A DNA stretch of 64,000 nt from Thermococcus sp. Bubb.Bath. Lineage in GTDB: Archaea > Methanobacteriota_B > Thermococci > Thermococcales > Thermococcaceae. The DNA lies in contig NZ_SNUR01000001.1 in NCBI RefSeq assembly GCF_012027595.1, positions 620,001-684,000 of the forward strand, in the 5' to 3' direction. The notes under the pieces are model-generated. The model was not told where the DNA came from. It saw only the letters and a program-made list of their open reading frames with translations, and did no database searches. Position 1 is the first letter of the stretch. The number at the start of each line of letters is the position of its first letter. Positions 56,513 to 64,000 of the stretch are shown here, in pieces. Both the position numbers and the translations under genes were made by a program.

Positions 56513-57849
56513 TCACTCAATACTTATTCCCCCTTCGCCAATGGTGAAGTCCTTCAGCGTTGGGTCGTTCTTCGAGCGCCTCGCCTTGAGCACGAGGACG
56601 TGCCTCCGTAGGGATTCCCCGACCTTTTCGGGCACGTCATAGGTCAGGAATACCAGGCTGTCCACAATGGTGCTGAAGCCCGTGGTTGCGAGCTTGTAGG
56701 TGCTCCTGGTAATGTAGGTTAGTATGAAGGTTACCCCCTTCTCCTTCGTCAGGAGCTGGAGGTAGCGAACTGCTTTTATGAACTCCTTCCCGTCCATGTG
56801 GCTCTGCATTGCGGAGAGGGAGTCTATAACGAGGACGTCAAAGCCCTCCTTTTCAACGAGCTCCCTTATGAGGGCGTAGTACTCGACGGGAGTCCTCCCC
56901 TCCGGAACCATTGAGACTATCCTGAAGTTCTCCTCGAGGCCGAGCTTTTCCAGGGTGTCCCTTAGAGCAGCTAGGCTCTCCTCGTAGGCTATGTAGAGAA
57001 CCTTTTTTCCGGATTTGGAGAGGTTTGAGGCAAGGTTGAGGGCGAGTATCGTCTTTCCTGAACCCGTTGGGCCAGCTATGAGCGTTATGCTCCCCTCGTA
57101 GATGCCGCCCCCAAGGAGTTCGTCCATGCCGGGGATTCCCGTCTCAAAGCGGGACTTTAGAGCTTCGCGCTCGGTGAACTCAAGCTCGGGGATGGCAAGG
57201 ACCTCAAGGCCCCTCTCTGTTATCACGTACTCGTAGGCGGAGCGCTTGAGCGGCCTGCCGCGCATCTTCGGAATCGTGAGGTACCTCCTTATCACCTCGC
57301 CCATCCTCTCAAGCTCGAGAACTATAACGCCGTCAACGACGAACTCCTCAAGGCCAAAGCCCACCATCTTCTCGCCATAGGGTATCTCGTCTATGAGGAT
57401 GGCCAGGGCGTCGAAGGCATTTACGAGGCGCCCTATGATGGAGTGGAGGAAGGAGCGCAGGTACTCCTCACCGAACATCTGACCAAAGACCGTAACGGAG
57501 TCAAAAACTATTATATCGGGCCTGAACTCGACGATGTCATTTATGAGATACGCGATCATACCCTCAAGCTCGTCCTTGGGAACCGTCAGCATGTCGTAGA
57601 ACCTGAAGAGGCCGGCATCCTCCATCTTCTGGAGATCAATCCCGCTCTGGAGTGCGTTCCTGTAGAACTGCTTCTTCGTCTCCGCAAAGGAAATGTAAAC
57701 CCCTTCTCCATGTTGTTGTAGAGAACGTGGATTGCCAAGTGTGTCTTCCCCGCACCAGGGTTTCCTGCAAGAAGAATAGTCGAACTCCTCGAAAATCCAC
57801 CGTTGAGGGCCTTGTCAAGACTAGGTATCTCTGTTGGTATCAGCTCCAT
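56513..57849 (-). pseudogene. Two-domain KaiC-like ATPase, frameshifted at a G4 run
   Basis: ATG 57849 (GGGGGATAG upstream) begins MELIPTEIPSLDKALNGGF and Walker A GNPGAGKTHLAIHV of a KaiC/RadA-like domain. After NNMEKG the frame is lost at a four-G run (CCCC, 57700-57703 on the plus strand). With five G it reads VYISFAETKKQFYRNALQSG into the long frame that holds a second KaiC domain, Walker A AGPTGSGKTILALNLA. The repaired protein is about 445 residues. Archaeal KaiC-like proteins work in signalling with varied partners; no circadian role is implied. Confidence 0.82.
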
Positions 57850-57913
57850 CGCTATCCCCCATGATGCAATGATGCGCTAAGGATATAAACAGGTTTCCCT
57901 AAAGGTTCGTGGC

Positions 57914-58537
57914 ATGAACGTGAGAATGAAGAAAAAACACCTCGCGATGCTCCTTTCAAAGCTTAGGGGCTTTGAGAGTCCTAAACCGGAACTGGAGCAG
58001 TACAGGACTCCCGGCGATATTGCCGCTGAGCTGCTCTGGTTAGCTTACTCTCTCGGCGAGATAGAGGGAAAGGTTATCGCGGATTTGGGGGCGGGAACGG
58101 GGGTTTTGAGCATCGGCGCAGTTCTAATGGGTGCAGAAAAGGTCTATGCAGTTGAAACAGATAAAAAAGCCCTCGAAATCGCCCGGGAAAACGCTCGCTC
58201 GCTCGGCGTTGAAGAGAAAATCAAGTTCGTAAACGCCGACGTTTCGGAGTTCTCAAAGATCGTGGATACCGTAGTAATGAACCCCCCCTTTGGGAGCCAG
58301 AAACCACACGCCGACAGACCCTTCCTCATCAAGGCCTTCGAGGTGAGCGACATCCTCTACTCAATCCACCTTGCAAAGCCAGAGGTGCGGGGTTTCATAG
58401 AGGCCTTCACCAGGGACAACGGTTTTAAGATCACCCACCGCCTGACCTTACCCTTCGAGATTCCGGCGCAGTTTCACTTTCACCGGAAGAGGCTCGAGAG
58501 GATAATGGTTGACATCTACCGCTTTGAGAGGGGTTGA
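57914..58537 (+). CDS. METTL5-like N6-adenine RNA methyltransferase
   Basis: This 207-residue class I methyltransferase has motif I IADLGAGTGVLSIGA, an acidic VYAVETDKKALEIARENA, and the catalytic NPPF in VVMNPPFGSQKPHADRPF, diagnostic of N6-adenine methylation. The N-terminal KKKHLAMLLSKLRGFESPKPELEQYRTP matches METTL5-type proteins that modify small-subunit rRNA. ATG 57914 is used; ATG 57926 is a possible shorter start. It is followed by the m5C enzyme one base later. Confidence 0.87.
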   Translation: MNVRMKKKHLAMLLSKLRGFESPKPELEQYRTPGDIAAELLWLAYSLGEIEGKVIADLGAGTGVLSIGAVLMGAEKVYAVETDKKALEIARENARSLGVEEKIKFVNADVSEFSKIVDTVVMNPPFGSQKPHADRPFLIKAFEVSDILYSIHLAKPEVRGFIEAFTRDNGFKITHRLTLPFEIPAQFHFHRKRLERIMVDIYRFERG

Positions 58538-58538
58538 G

Positions 58539-59864
58539 ATGGGGAAGCTCAAGCTCAGCGACCGACAGCTTTATGCCATAATTGAGGCAGTCAAGCTCGG
58601 TGAAGAGGTAAAGCCCAGCCAGGGGGCGAAGAGGAAGGCCTTCGCAAAGTACAGAATCGATGGCTGGGAGAACTCTAAGCTGACTGGTATATTCTACTCC
58701 ATTCAGAGGCGCTTGGGATTAATAGACGAGGTCATTGAGGGACTCATCGGCGTTTCTCCCCTCATCCTCGACCCCTGGCTGAGGGCGGCTTTGAGGGTGG
58801 CCGTTGAAGTGGCGGTCTTCCGCGACCCAAACGAGAAGACCTTCCAGCACCTCAAAGGCATCGCCCAGTTCCTCTCGAAGAGAACCCATCCATACGTGGG
58901 CTATTACTACTACGACCTCCTGCCGAGAATTCTCGAATACGTGCCTGTGATAGACTCCGAAGAGAAGCGGCTGAAGTGGGGCTACCTGTTTCCCGAGTGG
59001 TTCATAGCGAGGATGCGTGGCCTCCTTGGAGAGGAGGCCGAGGAGCTTCTTAAGGCGCTAAACGAGACCCTTCCGACAAGCATAAGGATAAACCGCTTGA
59101 AGGCGAGCATGGAAGAGGTGGAGAACTATTTGAGAAAGAAAAGCGTCCGCTTCGAGAGGAGCGAGAGGGTTGAGACCGTCATCAGAATCCTCGACCCCTT
59201 CAACCCCGAGTGGCTCTTCAATAAAGGCTGGGCAATAGCCCAGGAGGAGGCCGCGGCAGCTGCTTCTCTCGTCCTATCCCCCAAGCCGGGCGAAACGGTG
59301 GTTGATTTGGCGGCGGCCCCTGGGGGAAAAACGGCCCACATGGCCGAACTCATGAACAACAAGGGTAGAATCTATGCCTTCGACGTTGATAAAGCCAGGA
59401 TAAAGCGCATGAACGAGGTTCTCAGGAGAACCGGTGTTGAAATCGCCGAAGTCATCAAAGCCGATGGAAGAAAAGCCCCCGAAATCCTCGGCGAAGAAAC
59501 GGTAGATAGGATCCTCCTCGACGCCCCCTGCACCAGCGACGGCACGATAGCCAAAAACCCGGAGCTTAGGTGGCGCCTCCGCGAGAAGAATATCTCCAAG
59601 GTGGTTGCCCTTCAGAAGGAGCTCATAGAGAGCGCCTGGAGAATTTTAAAGCCCGGTGGAAGGCTTCTATACTCGACATGCTCGATACTCCCGGAGGAGA
59701 ACGAGGAAGTTGTGAAGTGGTTCCTTGAGAGGCACCCTGATGCTGAACTCATACCTTTAAGCGGGCCCTACGACCCTGGCTTCCTTGAAGGAACTATGAG
59801 GGCCTGGCCCCACAGACATAAAACCATAGGATTCTTCTACACGCTGATAGAAAAGAAGGGCTGA
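58539..59864 (+). CDS. RNA m5C methyltransferase (NOL1/NOP2/Sun, RsmB-like)
   Basis: This 441-residue enzyme has an N-terminal NusB-like helical domain (LRAALRVAVEVAVFRDPNEKTF) and a RsmB-type catalytic domain: VVDLAAAPGGKTAHMAELM, motif IV with Cys in LLDAPCTSDGTIAKNPELRW, and the second catalytic Cys in LLYSTCSILPEENEEVV. It methylates cytosine C5 in rRNA or tRNA. ATG 58539 overlaps no gene and has GAGGGGTTGAG. Confidence 0.93.
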   Translation: MGKLKLSDRQLYAIIEAVKLGEEVKPSQGAKRKAFAKYRIDGWENSKLTGIFYSIQRRLGLIDEVIEGLIGVSPLILDPWLRAALRVAVEVAVFRDPNEKTFQHLKGIAQFLSKRTHPYVGYYYYDLLPRILEYVPVIDSEEKRLKWGYLFPEWFIARMRGLLGEEAEELLKALNETLPTSIRINRLKASMEEVENYLRKKSVRFERSERVETVIRILDPFNPEWLFNKGWAIAQEEAAAAASLVLSPKPGETVVDLAAAPGGKTAHMAELMNNKGRIYAFDVDKARIKRMNEVLRRTGVEIAEVIKADGRKAPEILGEETVDRILLDAPCTSDGTIAKNPELRWRLREKNISKVVALQKELIESAWRILKPGGRLLYSTCSILPEENEEVVKWFLERHPDAELIPLSGPYDPGFLEGTMRAWPHRHKTIGFFYTLIEKKG

Positions 59865-59877
59865 TTTTAGCCCCTGA

Positions 59878-60318
59878 TTAAAGCGAGAGTGAGGGCTCTG
59901 ATTCGAGTCCCGACTCGGGGGTGAGGGGGGACTGCCAAAGCTTCGGTGTGAACATCTCAAAGAGAAGAACTTTTGGGGTCACCTCGTACAGGTCGATGTT
60001 GGCCAGCAGGGTGTTCTTTATGTCCGAGTCCGTAACTGCCATGACGTCGGCCACGAACGGCCCTTTGAGGGTTTCCATGAGCATACCCAGCATAGCCCTT
60101 CCGGTTATTCTGCCGTTCGTCCTCAGCGAACGCGCCTCCCCAAGGAGGAGCTTCTCATCGTCAAAGAGGAGGTGGAAGTAGTAGTTTCCGCTCGATAGGA
60201 ACACCCTAACGAGGGCCCCGTCCCCTATGCGGAGTGCTTCCTGGATGAGCAGAAAGAGATCCTCCGATGATTTGCAGACAACGTTTTCATACATCTTGAC
60301 CCCTTCCCAGGTCTTCAT
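59878..60318 (-). CDS. Conserved hypothetical protein
   Basis: This 146-residue alpha/beta protein starts with a SEDLFLLIQEALRIGDGALVRVFLSSGNYYFHLLFDDEKLLLGEARSL-type beta-rich sensor-like half, with a helical second half and a Ser/Pro/Glu-rich tail. Not recognised. ATG 60318 has GGAG eight bases upstream. A minus-strand TATA (TTTAAATA, about 60354-60361) and the nested inverted repeats at 60377-60470 lie upstream, so it may be regulated. Confidence 0.6.
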   Translation of the reverse strand: MKTWEGVKMYENVVCKSSEDLFLLIQEALRIGDGALVRVFLSSGNYYFHLLFDDEKLLLGEARSLRTNGRITGRAMLGMLMETLKGPFVADVMAVTDSDIKNTLLANIDLYEVTPKVLLFEMFTPKLWQSPLTPESGLESEPSLSL

Positions 60319-60376
60319 ATCCATCACTCCATGAGATACTATGCGCTCATCCTATTTAAAGATTTTCCAAAATAAT

Positions 60377-60470
60377 TAGCAAAATGTTGAATTTTTCACA
60401 ACATTAGATTAAATTTGCTAGATTTTATCCAACAAAATTTCGCCAAGCTTCAAAATTTTATGAAATTTTG
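60377..60470. repeat. Nested inverted repeats in the intergenic region
   Basis: Three inverted repeats cluster in an AT-rich 90-bp stretch: TAGCAAA (60377-60383) with TTTGCTA (60414-60420), enclosing ATGTTG (60384-60389) with CAACAT (60399-60404); and a separate perfect CAAAATTT-TATG-AAATTTTG (60451-60470). They sit upstream of the leftward gene at 60318. They could be operators for two regulators or a transcript hairpin from the pfpI end. Confidence 0.6.
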
Positions 60471-60576
60471 GAAAAATACCAGCGACAAAACTTCATTACC
60501 AGAAGAATGAATGCCTTCTTTGAGTAAACAAAATTGTATAAAACACAAAAAATTGTTAAAAATACAAAAACAGACA

Positions 60577-61077
60577 TCAGCGGAGGAGCTTCACGAACTC
60601 CCTCATCCATGCGTAGAGATCTCCTGGATGCCTAGAGCTGACCCAGTTGCCATCGACAACAACTTCTGCATCGACCCACTCTGCCCCTGCGTTTTTTACG
60701 TCGTCCCTGATTGTTATCGTGCTGGTTCCCTTCCTGCCCTTGAGGACGCCAGCTGAGATTAGTATTTGCGGCCCGTGGCAGATGCTGGCGACGGGTTTGC
60801 CCTCCTCAAACATCTTCCTGGCTATGCTCACTACCCTCTCGTTCAGCCTGACCTTCTCAGGGGCCTTTCCGCCCGGGAGAACGAGTGCGTCGAACTCGTC
60901 TGGATCAACCTCATCGAAGGAGAGCTGAGCCTCGACGGTGTAGCCGTGCTTTCCCATAATCTTTCCCCTCTCGAAGCTGGCCACGTAGACCTCGTGTCCC
61001 TCCTCCTTGAGGCGGTGGAGTGGGTATATCAGTTCAAGATCCTCAAACTCATCGGCACTCAGAAACAGAACCTTCAT
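60577..61077 (-). CDS. pfpI: Intracellular protease PfpI (DJ-1 superfamily)
   Basis: This 166-residue protein has exactly the length of Pyrococcus PfpI, with Cys100-His101 in VASICHGPQILISAG and Glu74 in GGKAPEKVRL. The family forms large ATP-independent peptidase or deglycase assemblies. ATG 61077 has GGAGGTG upstream and replaces the longer in-frame reading. It is transcribed alone; an AT-rich spacer follows. Confidence 0.95.
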   Translation of the reverse strand: MKVLFLSADEFEDLELIYPLHRLKEEGHEVYVASFERGKIMGKHGYTVEAQLSFDEVDPDEFDALVLPGGKAPEKVRLNERVVSIARKMFEEGKPVASICHGPQILISAGVLKGRKGTSTITIRDDVKNAGAEWVDAEVVVDGNWVSSRHPGDLYAWMREFVKLLR

Positions 61078-61183
61078 GTCGAACACCTCCATAACGTTCA
61101 GACCATTGTAGTCATGAAACCTAATTAAGCTTTCGGCCGCAAAACCCTTAAACTCAAAGCCGTTCATCGTTTAGGTGGTTAGA

Positions 61184-62311
61184 ATGGACATGGAGAGGAG
61201 AATCGAGCTCATCATGAGAAAACCAACTGAGGAGCTTCTAACGGAGGAGAACCTCAGACACCTCTTGGAAGTTGGAATCCCGATGCAGCACTACATAGGC
61301 TTCGAAATAAGCGGTTACATTCACCTCGGAACCGGACTTATGGCGGGGGCTAAAATCGCCGACCTCCAGAAGGCCGGTGTCAAGACGAGAATCTTCCTCG
61401 CCGACTGGCACAGCTGGATAAACGACAAGCTCGGTGGAGACCTCGAGACCATCCAGAAGGTCGCGCTTACATACTTCAAGGAGGGCATGAAGCAGAGCAT
61501 AAAAGTCATGGGCGGCGACCCGGATAAGGTGGAGTTTGTCCTGGCCAGCGAGATACTTGAGAAGGGCGACTACTGGCAGACCGTCATTGACATCTCCAAG
61601 AACGTGACCCTTGCCAGAATGATGCGCTCCATCACGATCATGGGCCGCCAGATGGGTGAGGCCATAGACTTCGCCAAGCTCATCTACCCGGCCATGCAGG
61701 TGGCGGATATCTACTACCAGGGTGTTACGATAGCACACGCGGGAATGGACCAGAGGAAGGCACACGTTATTGCCATTGAGGTCGCTCAAAAACTCAAGTA
61801 CCACGCCCTTGAATGGAAGGGGAAGAAACTCAAGCCGATCGCGCTCCACCACCACCTCCTCCTCGGTCTGCAGGAACCGCCTGTCTGGCCAATAGAGAGC
61901 GAGGAGCAGTTCAAGGAGCTCAAGACCCAGATGAAGATGAGCAAGAGCAAGCCCTACTCGGCCGTTTTCATCCACGATAGACCCAAAGGGATAAAGGAAA
62001 AGCTCAGAAAAGCCTTCTGCCCGGCCAAGGAGGTCAACTACAACCCCGTCCTCGACTGGGCCGAGCACATAATCTTCAGGGAAGAACCCACGGAGTTCAC
62101 CATCCACCGCCCGGCCAAGTTCGGCGGGGACATAACCTACACCACCTTCGAGGAACTCAAGAGGGACTTTGCAGAGGGCAAGCTTCACCCGCTCGACCTC
62201 AAAAACGGCGTCGCTGATTACCTCATCGAACTCCTCAAGCCAGTCAGGGACTACTTCGAGAGGCACCCCGAGCCGCTCGAGCTCATGAACCAGGCGAAGA
62301 TAACCCGCTGA
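61184..62311 (+). CDS. tyrS: Tyrosyl-tRNA synthetase
   Basis: This 375-residue archaeal TyrRS of the minimal type has the HIGH-like motif YIHLGTG, YPAMQVADIYYQGVTIAHAGMDQRKAHV for tyrosine and tRNA contacts, and the KMSKS loop as MKMSKSKPYSA. There is no C-terminal S4 domain, as expected for archaea. ATG 61184 has TAGGTGG upstream. A T-rich terminator follows. Confidence 0.96.
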   Translation: MDMERRIELIMRKPTEELLTEENLRHLLEVGIPMQHYIGFEISGYIHLGTGLMAGAKIADLQKAGVKTRIFLADWHSWINDKLGGDLETIQKVALTYFKEGMKQSIKVMGGDPDKVEFVLASEILEKGDYWQTVIDISKNVTLARMMRSITIMGRQMGEAIDFAKLIYPAMQVADIYYQGVTIAHAGMDQRKAHVIAIEVAQKLKYHALEWKGKKLKPIALHHHLLLGLQEPPVWPIESEEQFKELKTQMKMSKSKPYSAVFIHDRPKGIKEKLRKAFCPAKEVNYNPVLDWAEHIIFREEPTEFTIHRPAKFGGDITYTTFEELKRDFAEGKLHPLDLKNGVADYLIELLKPVRDYFERHPEPLELMNQAKITR

Positions 62312-62333
62312 TTTTTTCGTTCTTTTTGCTTTT
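62312..62333 (+). terminator. T-rich terminator after tyrS
   Basis: The stop of tyrS runs straight into T6-CG-TTC-T5-GC-T4, a typical archaeal oligo-T termination zone. Confidence 0.55.
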
Positions 62334-62361
62334 ACTCCCAACCGCTATCTCGGTGAATAAA

Positions 62362-62823
62362 ATGCCAGGAATCGACGAGAAGGACATTGAAATGCTCAAA
62401 ATCCTCCGGAGAGAGGGCCGGATTACCCTAACTGAGCTGGGGAAAAGGGTGAACCTCTCCCCAGCTAGCGTCAAGAACAGGCTTGAGAAGCTCGAAAAGT
62501 TAGGGGCGGTAAAAGGGTATTCTGCAGTCGTCGACCCTGCGTTCCTCGGAAACTACGTTAAAATTCTGTTCCTGATAAAGCTCAGAGTGGAGGGAAGGGA
62601 TATAGACAGAATCCTCCAATCGATAGCAAGCTCCAGTGAAGTGCAGTCATTATACAGAACCAGCGGCAGAACCCAGGCGGTAATAATAGCAGAATTCAAG
62701 GACATGGACAGTATGAAGGAGTTTGCTTCGCGGCTGAAACGTTCCCTCGGAACGACCCTGGAGTACATAGAGTGGAGCGTCGTTTATGAAGCCCCAAAGG
62801 AGTGCTGGGTGGAGCGTGGCTGA
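62362..62823 (+). CDS. Lrp/AsnC-family regulator
   Basis: This 153-residue protein has an N-terminal winged helix (IDEKDIEMLKILRREGRITLTELGKRVNLSPASVKNRLEKLE) and a C-terminal RAM ligand-binding fold (RTQAVIIAEFKDMDSMKEFASRL), the common archaeal regulator of amino-acid metabolism. ATG 62362 has GGTGA. It is close to the downstream HAD-GT2 gene (1-bp gap). Confidence 0.9.
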   Translation: MPGIDEKDIEMLKILRREGRITLTELGKRVNLSPASVKNRLEKLEKLGAVKGYSAVVDPAFLGNYVKILFLIKLRVEGRDIDRILQSIASSSEVQSLYRTSGRTQAVIIAEFKDMDSMKEFASRLKRSLGTTLEYIEWSVVYEAPKECWVERG

Positions 62824-62824
62824 C

Positions 62825-64000
62825 ATGGACATAACGCTCGTGATATTCGACCTCGATGGAACACTTGTGGGGGCCCCAAGGCCATTCTCCGAAATAAAGG
62901 AGGAGTTGAGGCAGAAACTCCTTGAGAAAGGCTTAAAAGAGAGTGTCATCGGCGACCTGACCCCAATGTACGAGAGCCTGATAAAGATATCCAAAGCCAC
63001 TGGAATTCCCTTCGAAGAACTCCACTCGATTCAGGTTGAACTCGAGAAGGAAAGGATGGAGGCGAGCTTCCTCTTTGATGGAGTTAGGGAATCCCTCCAG
63101 TTCCTCAGAGAGCGGGGCATAAAAGCCGCAGTGGTGACGAGGAGCTCAAGGGATGCGGCACTCCTTGCCCTTGAAAAGAATGGCATTATGGACTATTTTG
63201 ATTCCATCGTTGCCAGGGAAGACGTTCCTCCTGAGGACCTCAAACCCGAGCCAGGCCAGATAATGAGGGTTCTCCAGGATCTTGGAATCCCGCCTGAAAA
63301 GGCGCTTGTGGTTGGTGACCATGGCTACGACATCATAGCGGCTGGGAAGGCAGGGGTACTAAGCGTTATGATCACCTCCCACGAATCCGGCAGGATGAGC
63401 TTCTCGGTTGATGCGACCCCAAACTTTGAGATTCCAACCATGAAGGAATTCGTTCCACTTTTAGAACGCCTCCTATCGAGTTACGTTGTCGTTCCCGCGT
63501 ACAACGAGGAGAAAACCATTTCATCCGTCCTCAAGGATCTGCTTTGCTATTTTAAGCCCGAGGAGATTGTGGTCGTCAACGACGGCTCGCGTGACAGAAC
63601 GAAGGAGATAGCCCGTTCCTACGGTGTCCACGTTCTCACCCACCTCGTAAATCGGGGCCTCGGTGGAGCCCTTGGAACGGGGCTGAGCTATGCGATCAGA
63701 AGGGGGGCTAAGCTCGTTATAACCTTCGACGCCGATGGACAGCACTTGATAAGCGATGCGCTAAGGGTTATGAAGCCCGTGGCGGAGGGGAAGGCCGACT
63801 TCGCCGTTGGCTCCAGGCTGAAGGGGGACACGAGCCAGATGCCCTTCGTCAAGAAGTTCGGCAACTTCGTGCTCGACACCATCACTGCGATCTTTGCACA
63901 CAAATACGTCAGCGACAGCCAAAGCGGGCTGAGGTGTTTCAGCGGCGAATGTGCATCCAAGATAAGGATTACGTGCGACAGGTACGCGGTCTCAAGCGAG
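62825..64000 (+). CDS. HAD phosphatase fused to family 2 glycosyltransferase (cut by window edge)
   Basis: ATG 62825 opens a frame of 392 codons running off the right edge. Residues 1-215 are a HAD-type phosphatase: VIFDLDGTLVGAP with nucleophile Asp, VVTRSSRDAALLALEK, LKPEPGQIM and VVGDHGYDIIAAGKAGV. From about residue 218 a family 2 glycosyltransferase follows: YVVVPAYNEEKTISSVL, EEIVVVNDGSRDRTKEIA, GGALGTGLSYAIRRGA and the metal DxD in TFDADGQH. A dolichol-phosphate sugar synthase linked to a phosphatase is plausible. The C-terminus, probably membrane-anchored, is not in the window. Confidence 0.85.
   Translation, partial: MDITLVIFDLDGTLVGAPRPFSEIKEELRQKLLEKGLKESVIGDLTPMYESLIKISKATGIPFEELHSIQVELEKERMEASFLFDGVRESLQFLRERGIKAAVVTRSSRDAALLALEKNGIMDYFDSIVAREDVPPEDLKPEPGQIMRVLQDLGIPPEKALVVGDHGYDIIAAGKAGVLSVMITSHESGRMSFSVDATPNFEIPTMKEFVPLLERLLSSYVVVPAYNEEKTISSVLKDLLCYFKPEEIVVVNDGSRDRTKEIARSYGVHVLTHLVNRGLGGALGTGLSYAIRRGAKLVITFDADGQHLISDALRVMKPVAEGKADFAVGSRLKGDTSQMPFVKKFGNFVLDTITAIFAHKYVSDSQSGLRCFSGECASKIRITCDRYAVSSE

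Noticed and set aside
61238-62341. 367-codon minus-strand reading frame
   Set aside because: Shadow of tyrS; no family resemblance and no promoter.

Overview
The window comes from a hyperthermophilic euryarchaeon of the order Thermococcales, most likely a Thermococcus. The gene content is archaeal: sn-glycerol-1-phosphate dehydrogenase, DNA topoisomerase VI, proteasome-activating nucleotidase, aEF-2, aEF-1alpha, Nep1, Dph2, RIO1 and RIO2, archaeal GTP cyclohydrolase MptA and PfpI. Promoters are BRE/TATA type and ribosome-binding sites are strong GGTGA/GGAGG types. Several gene groups match the Thermococcus order as I remember it (PAN, RIO2, TPR, radical SAM, MFS, plant-type asparaginase). Coding density is very high, with many ATGA overlaps.

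Layout. 0-4 kb: an operon of small DUF2178-type membrane proteins, a 66-residue XRE regulator and an ABC exporter, preceded by two tandem perfect palindromes over the promoter. 4-11 kb: HD hydrolase, OB-like protein, GTPase, UPF0179, egsA, then the operon DUF63-suhB-rhomboid-upp, and an orphan Cas6. 11-25 kb: PAN, a decayed secreted-protein gene beside an intact one, RIO2-TPR, a leftward operon (EamA, asparaginase, MFS, LipS2/BioB-like radical SAM), a C/D box sRNA, a second decayed secreted-protein gene, and the leftward operon HAD - saccharopine-dehydrogenase-like - Nep1 - two paralogous helical-repeat proteins - tRNA-binding protein. 25-32 kb: the information-processing operon aIF1A-RIO1-KH(Dim2-like)-Top6B-Top6A-DUF530-HTH. 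32-38 kb: an accessory or defence stretch with an McrBC pair whose McrB carries a beta-propeller-like N-terminus, then mptA, a RelBE toxin-antitoxin pair and an HD phosphohydrolase broken by a 2-bp duplication. 38-43 kb: aEF-2, a small leaderless ORF, a structured leader or sRNA, aEF-1alpha, ribosomal protein S10 and tRNA-Ser(GGA). 43-50 kb: aminotransferase, a glutamine-amidotransferase-like pseudoenzyme, radical SAM, OsmC, MarC, a DUF1884 protein (candidate family 4 encapsulin), CitG-like, PspC and a methyltransferase. 50-53 kb: a leftward operon YbjQ - YhfC-type membrane peptidase - PadR - two SdpI-like proteins. 53-64 kb: Dph2, a HEAT-like protein, a KaiC-like ATPase with two small paralogous partners, RNA methyltransferases, PfpI, TyrRS, an Lrp regulator and a HAD-GT2 fusion running off the right edge.

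Several genes are broken: single-base shifts at short homopolymers (about 1.83, 50.66, 51.40 and 57.70 kb), an AC duplication at 37.38 kb, an ACG codon where a start belongs at 715, and two clearly decayed secreted-protein genes. Some may be sequence errors, so I give repaired coordinates where the protein can be read through.

The best leads for new biology are the propeller-McrB/McrC pair, the possible family 4 encapsulin, the two-palindrome XRE/DUF2178/ABC module, the C/D box sRNA at 19.1 kb, the active-site-less amidotransferase homologue, the SdpI/PadR/YhfC operon and the KaiC module.
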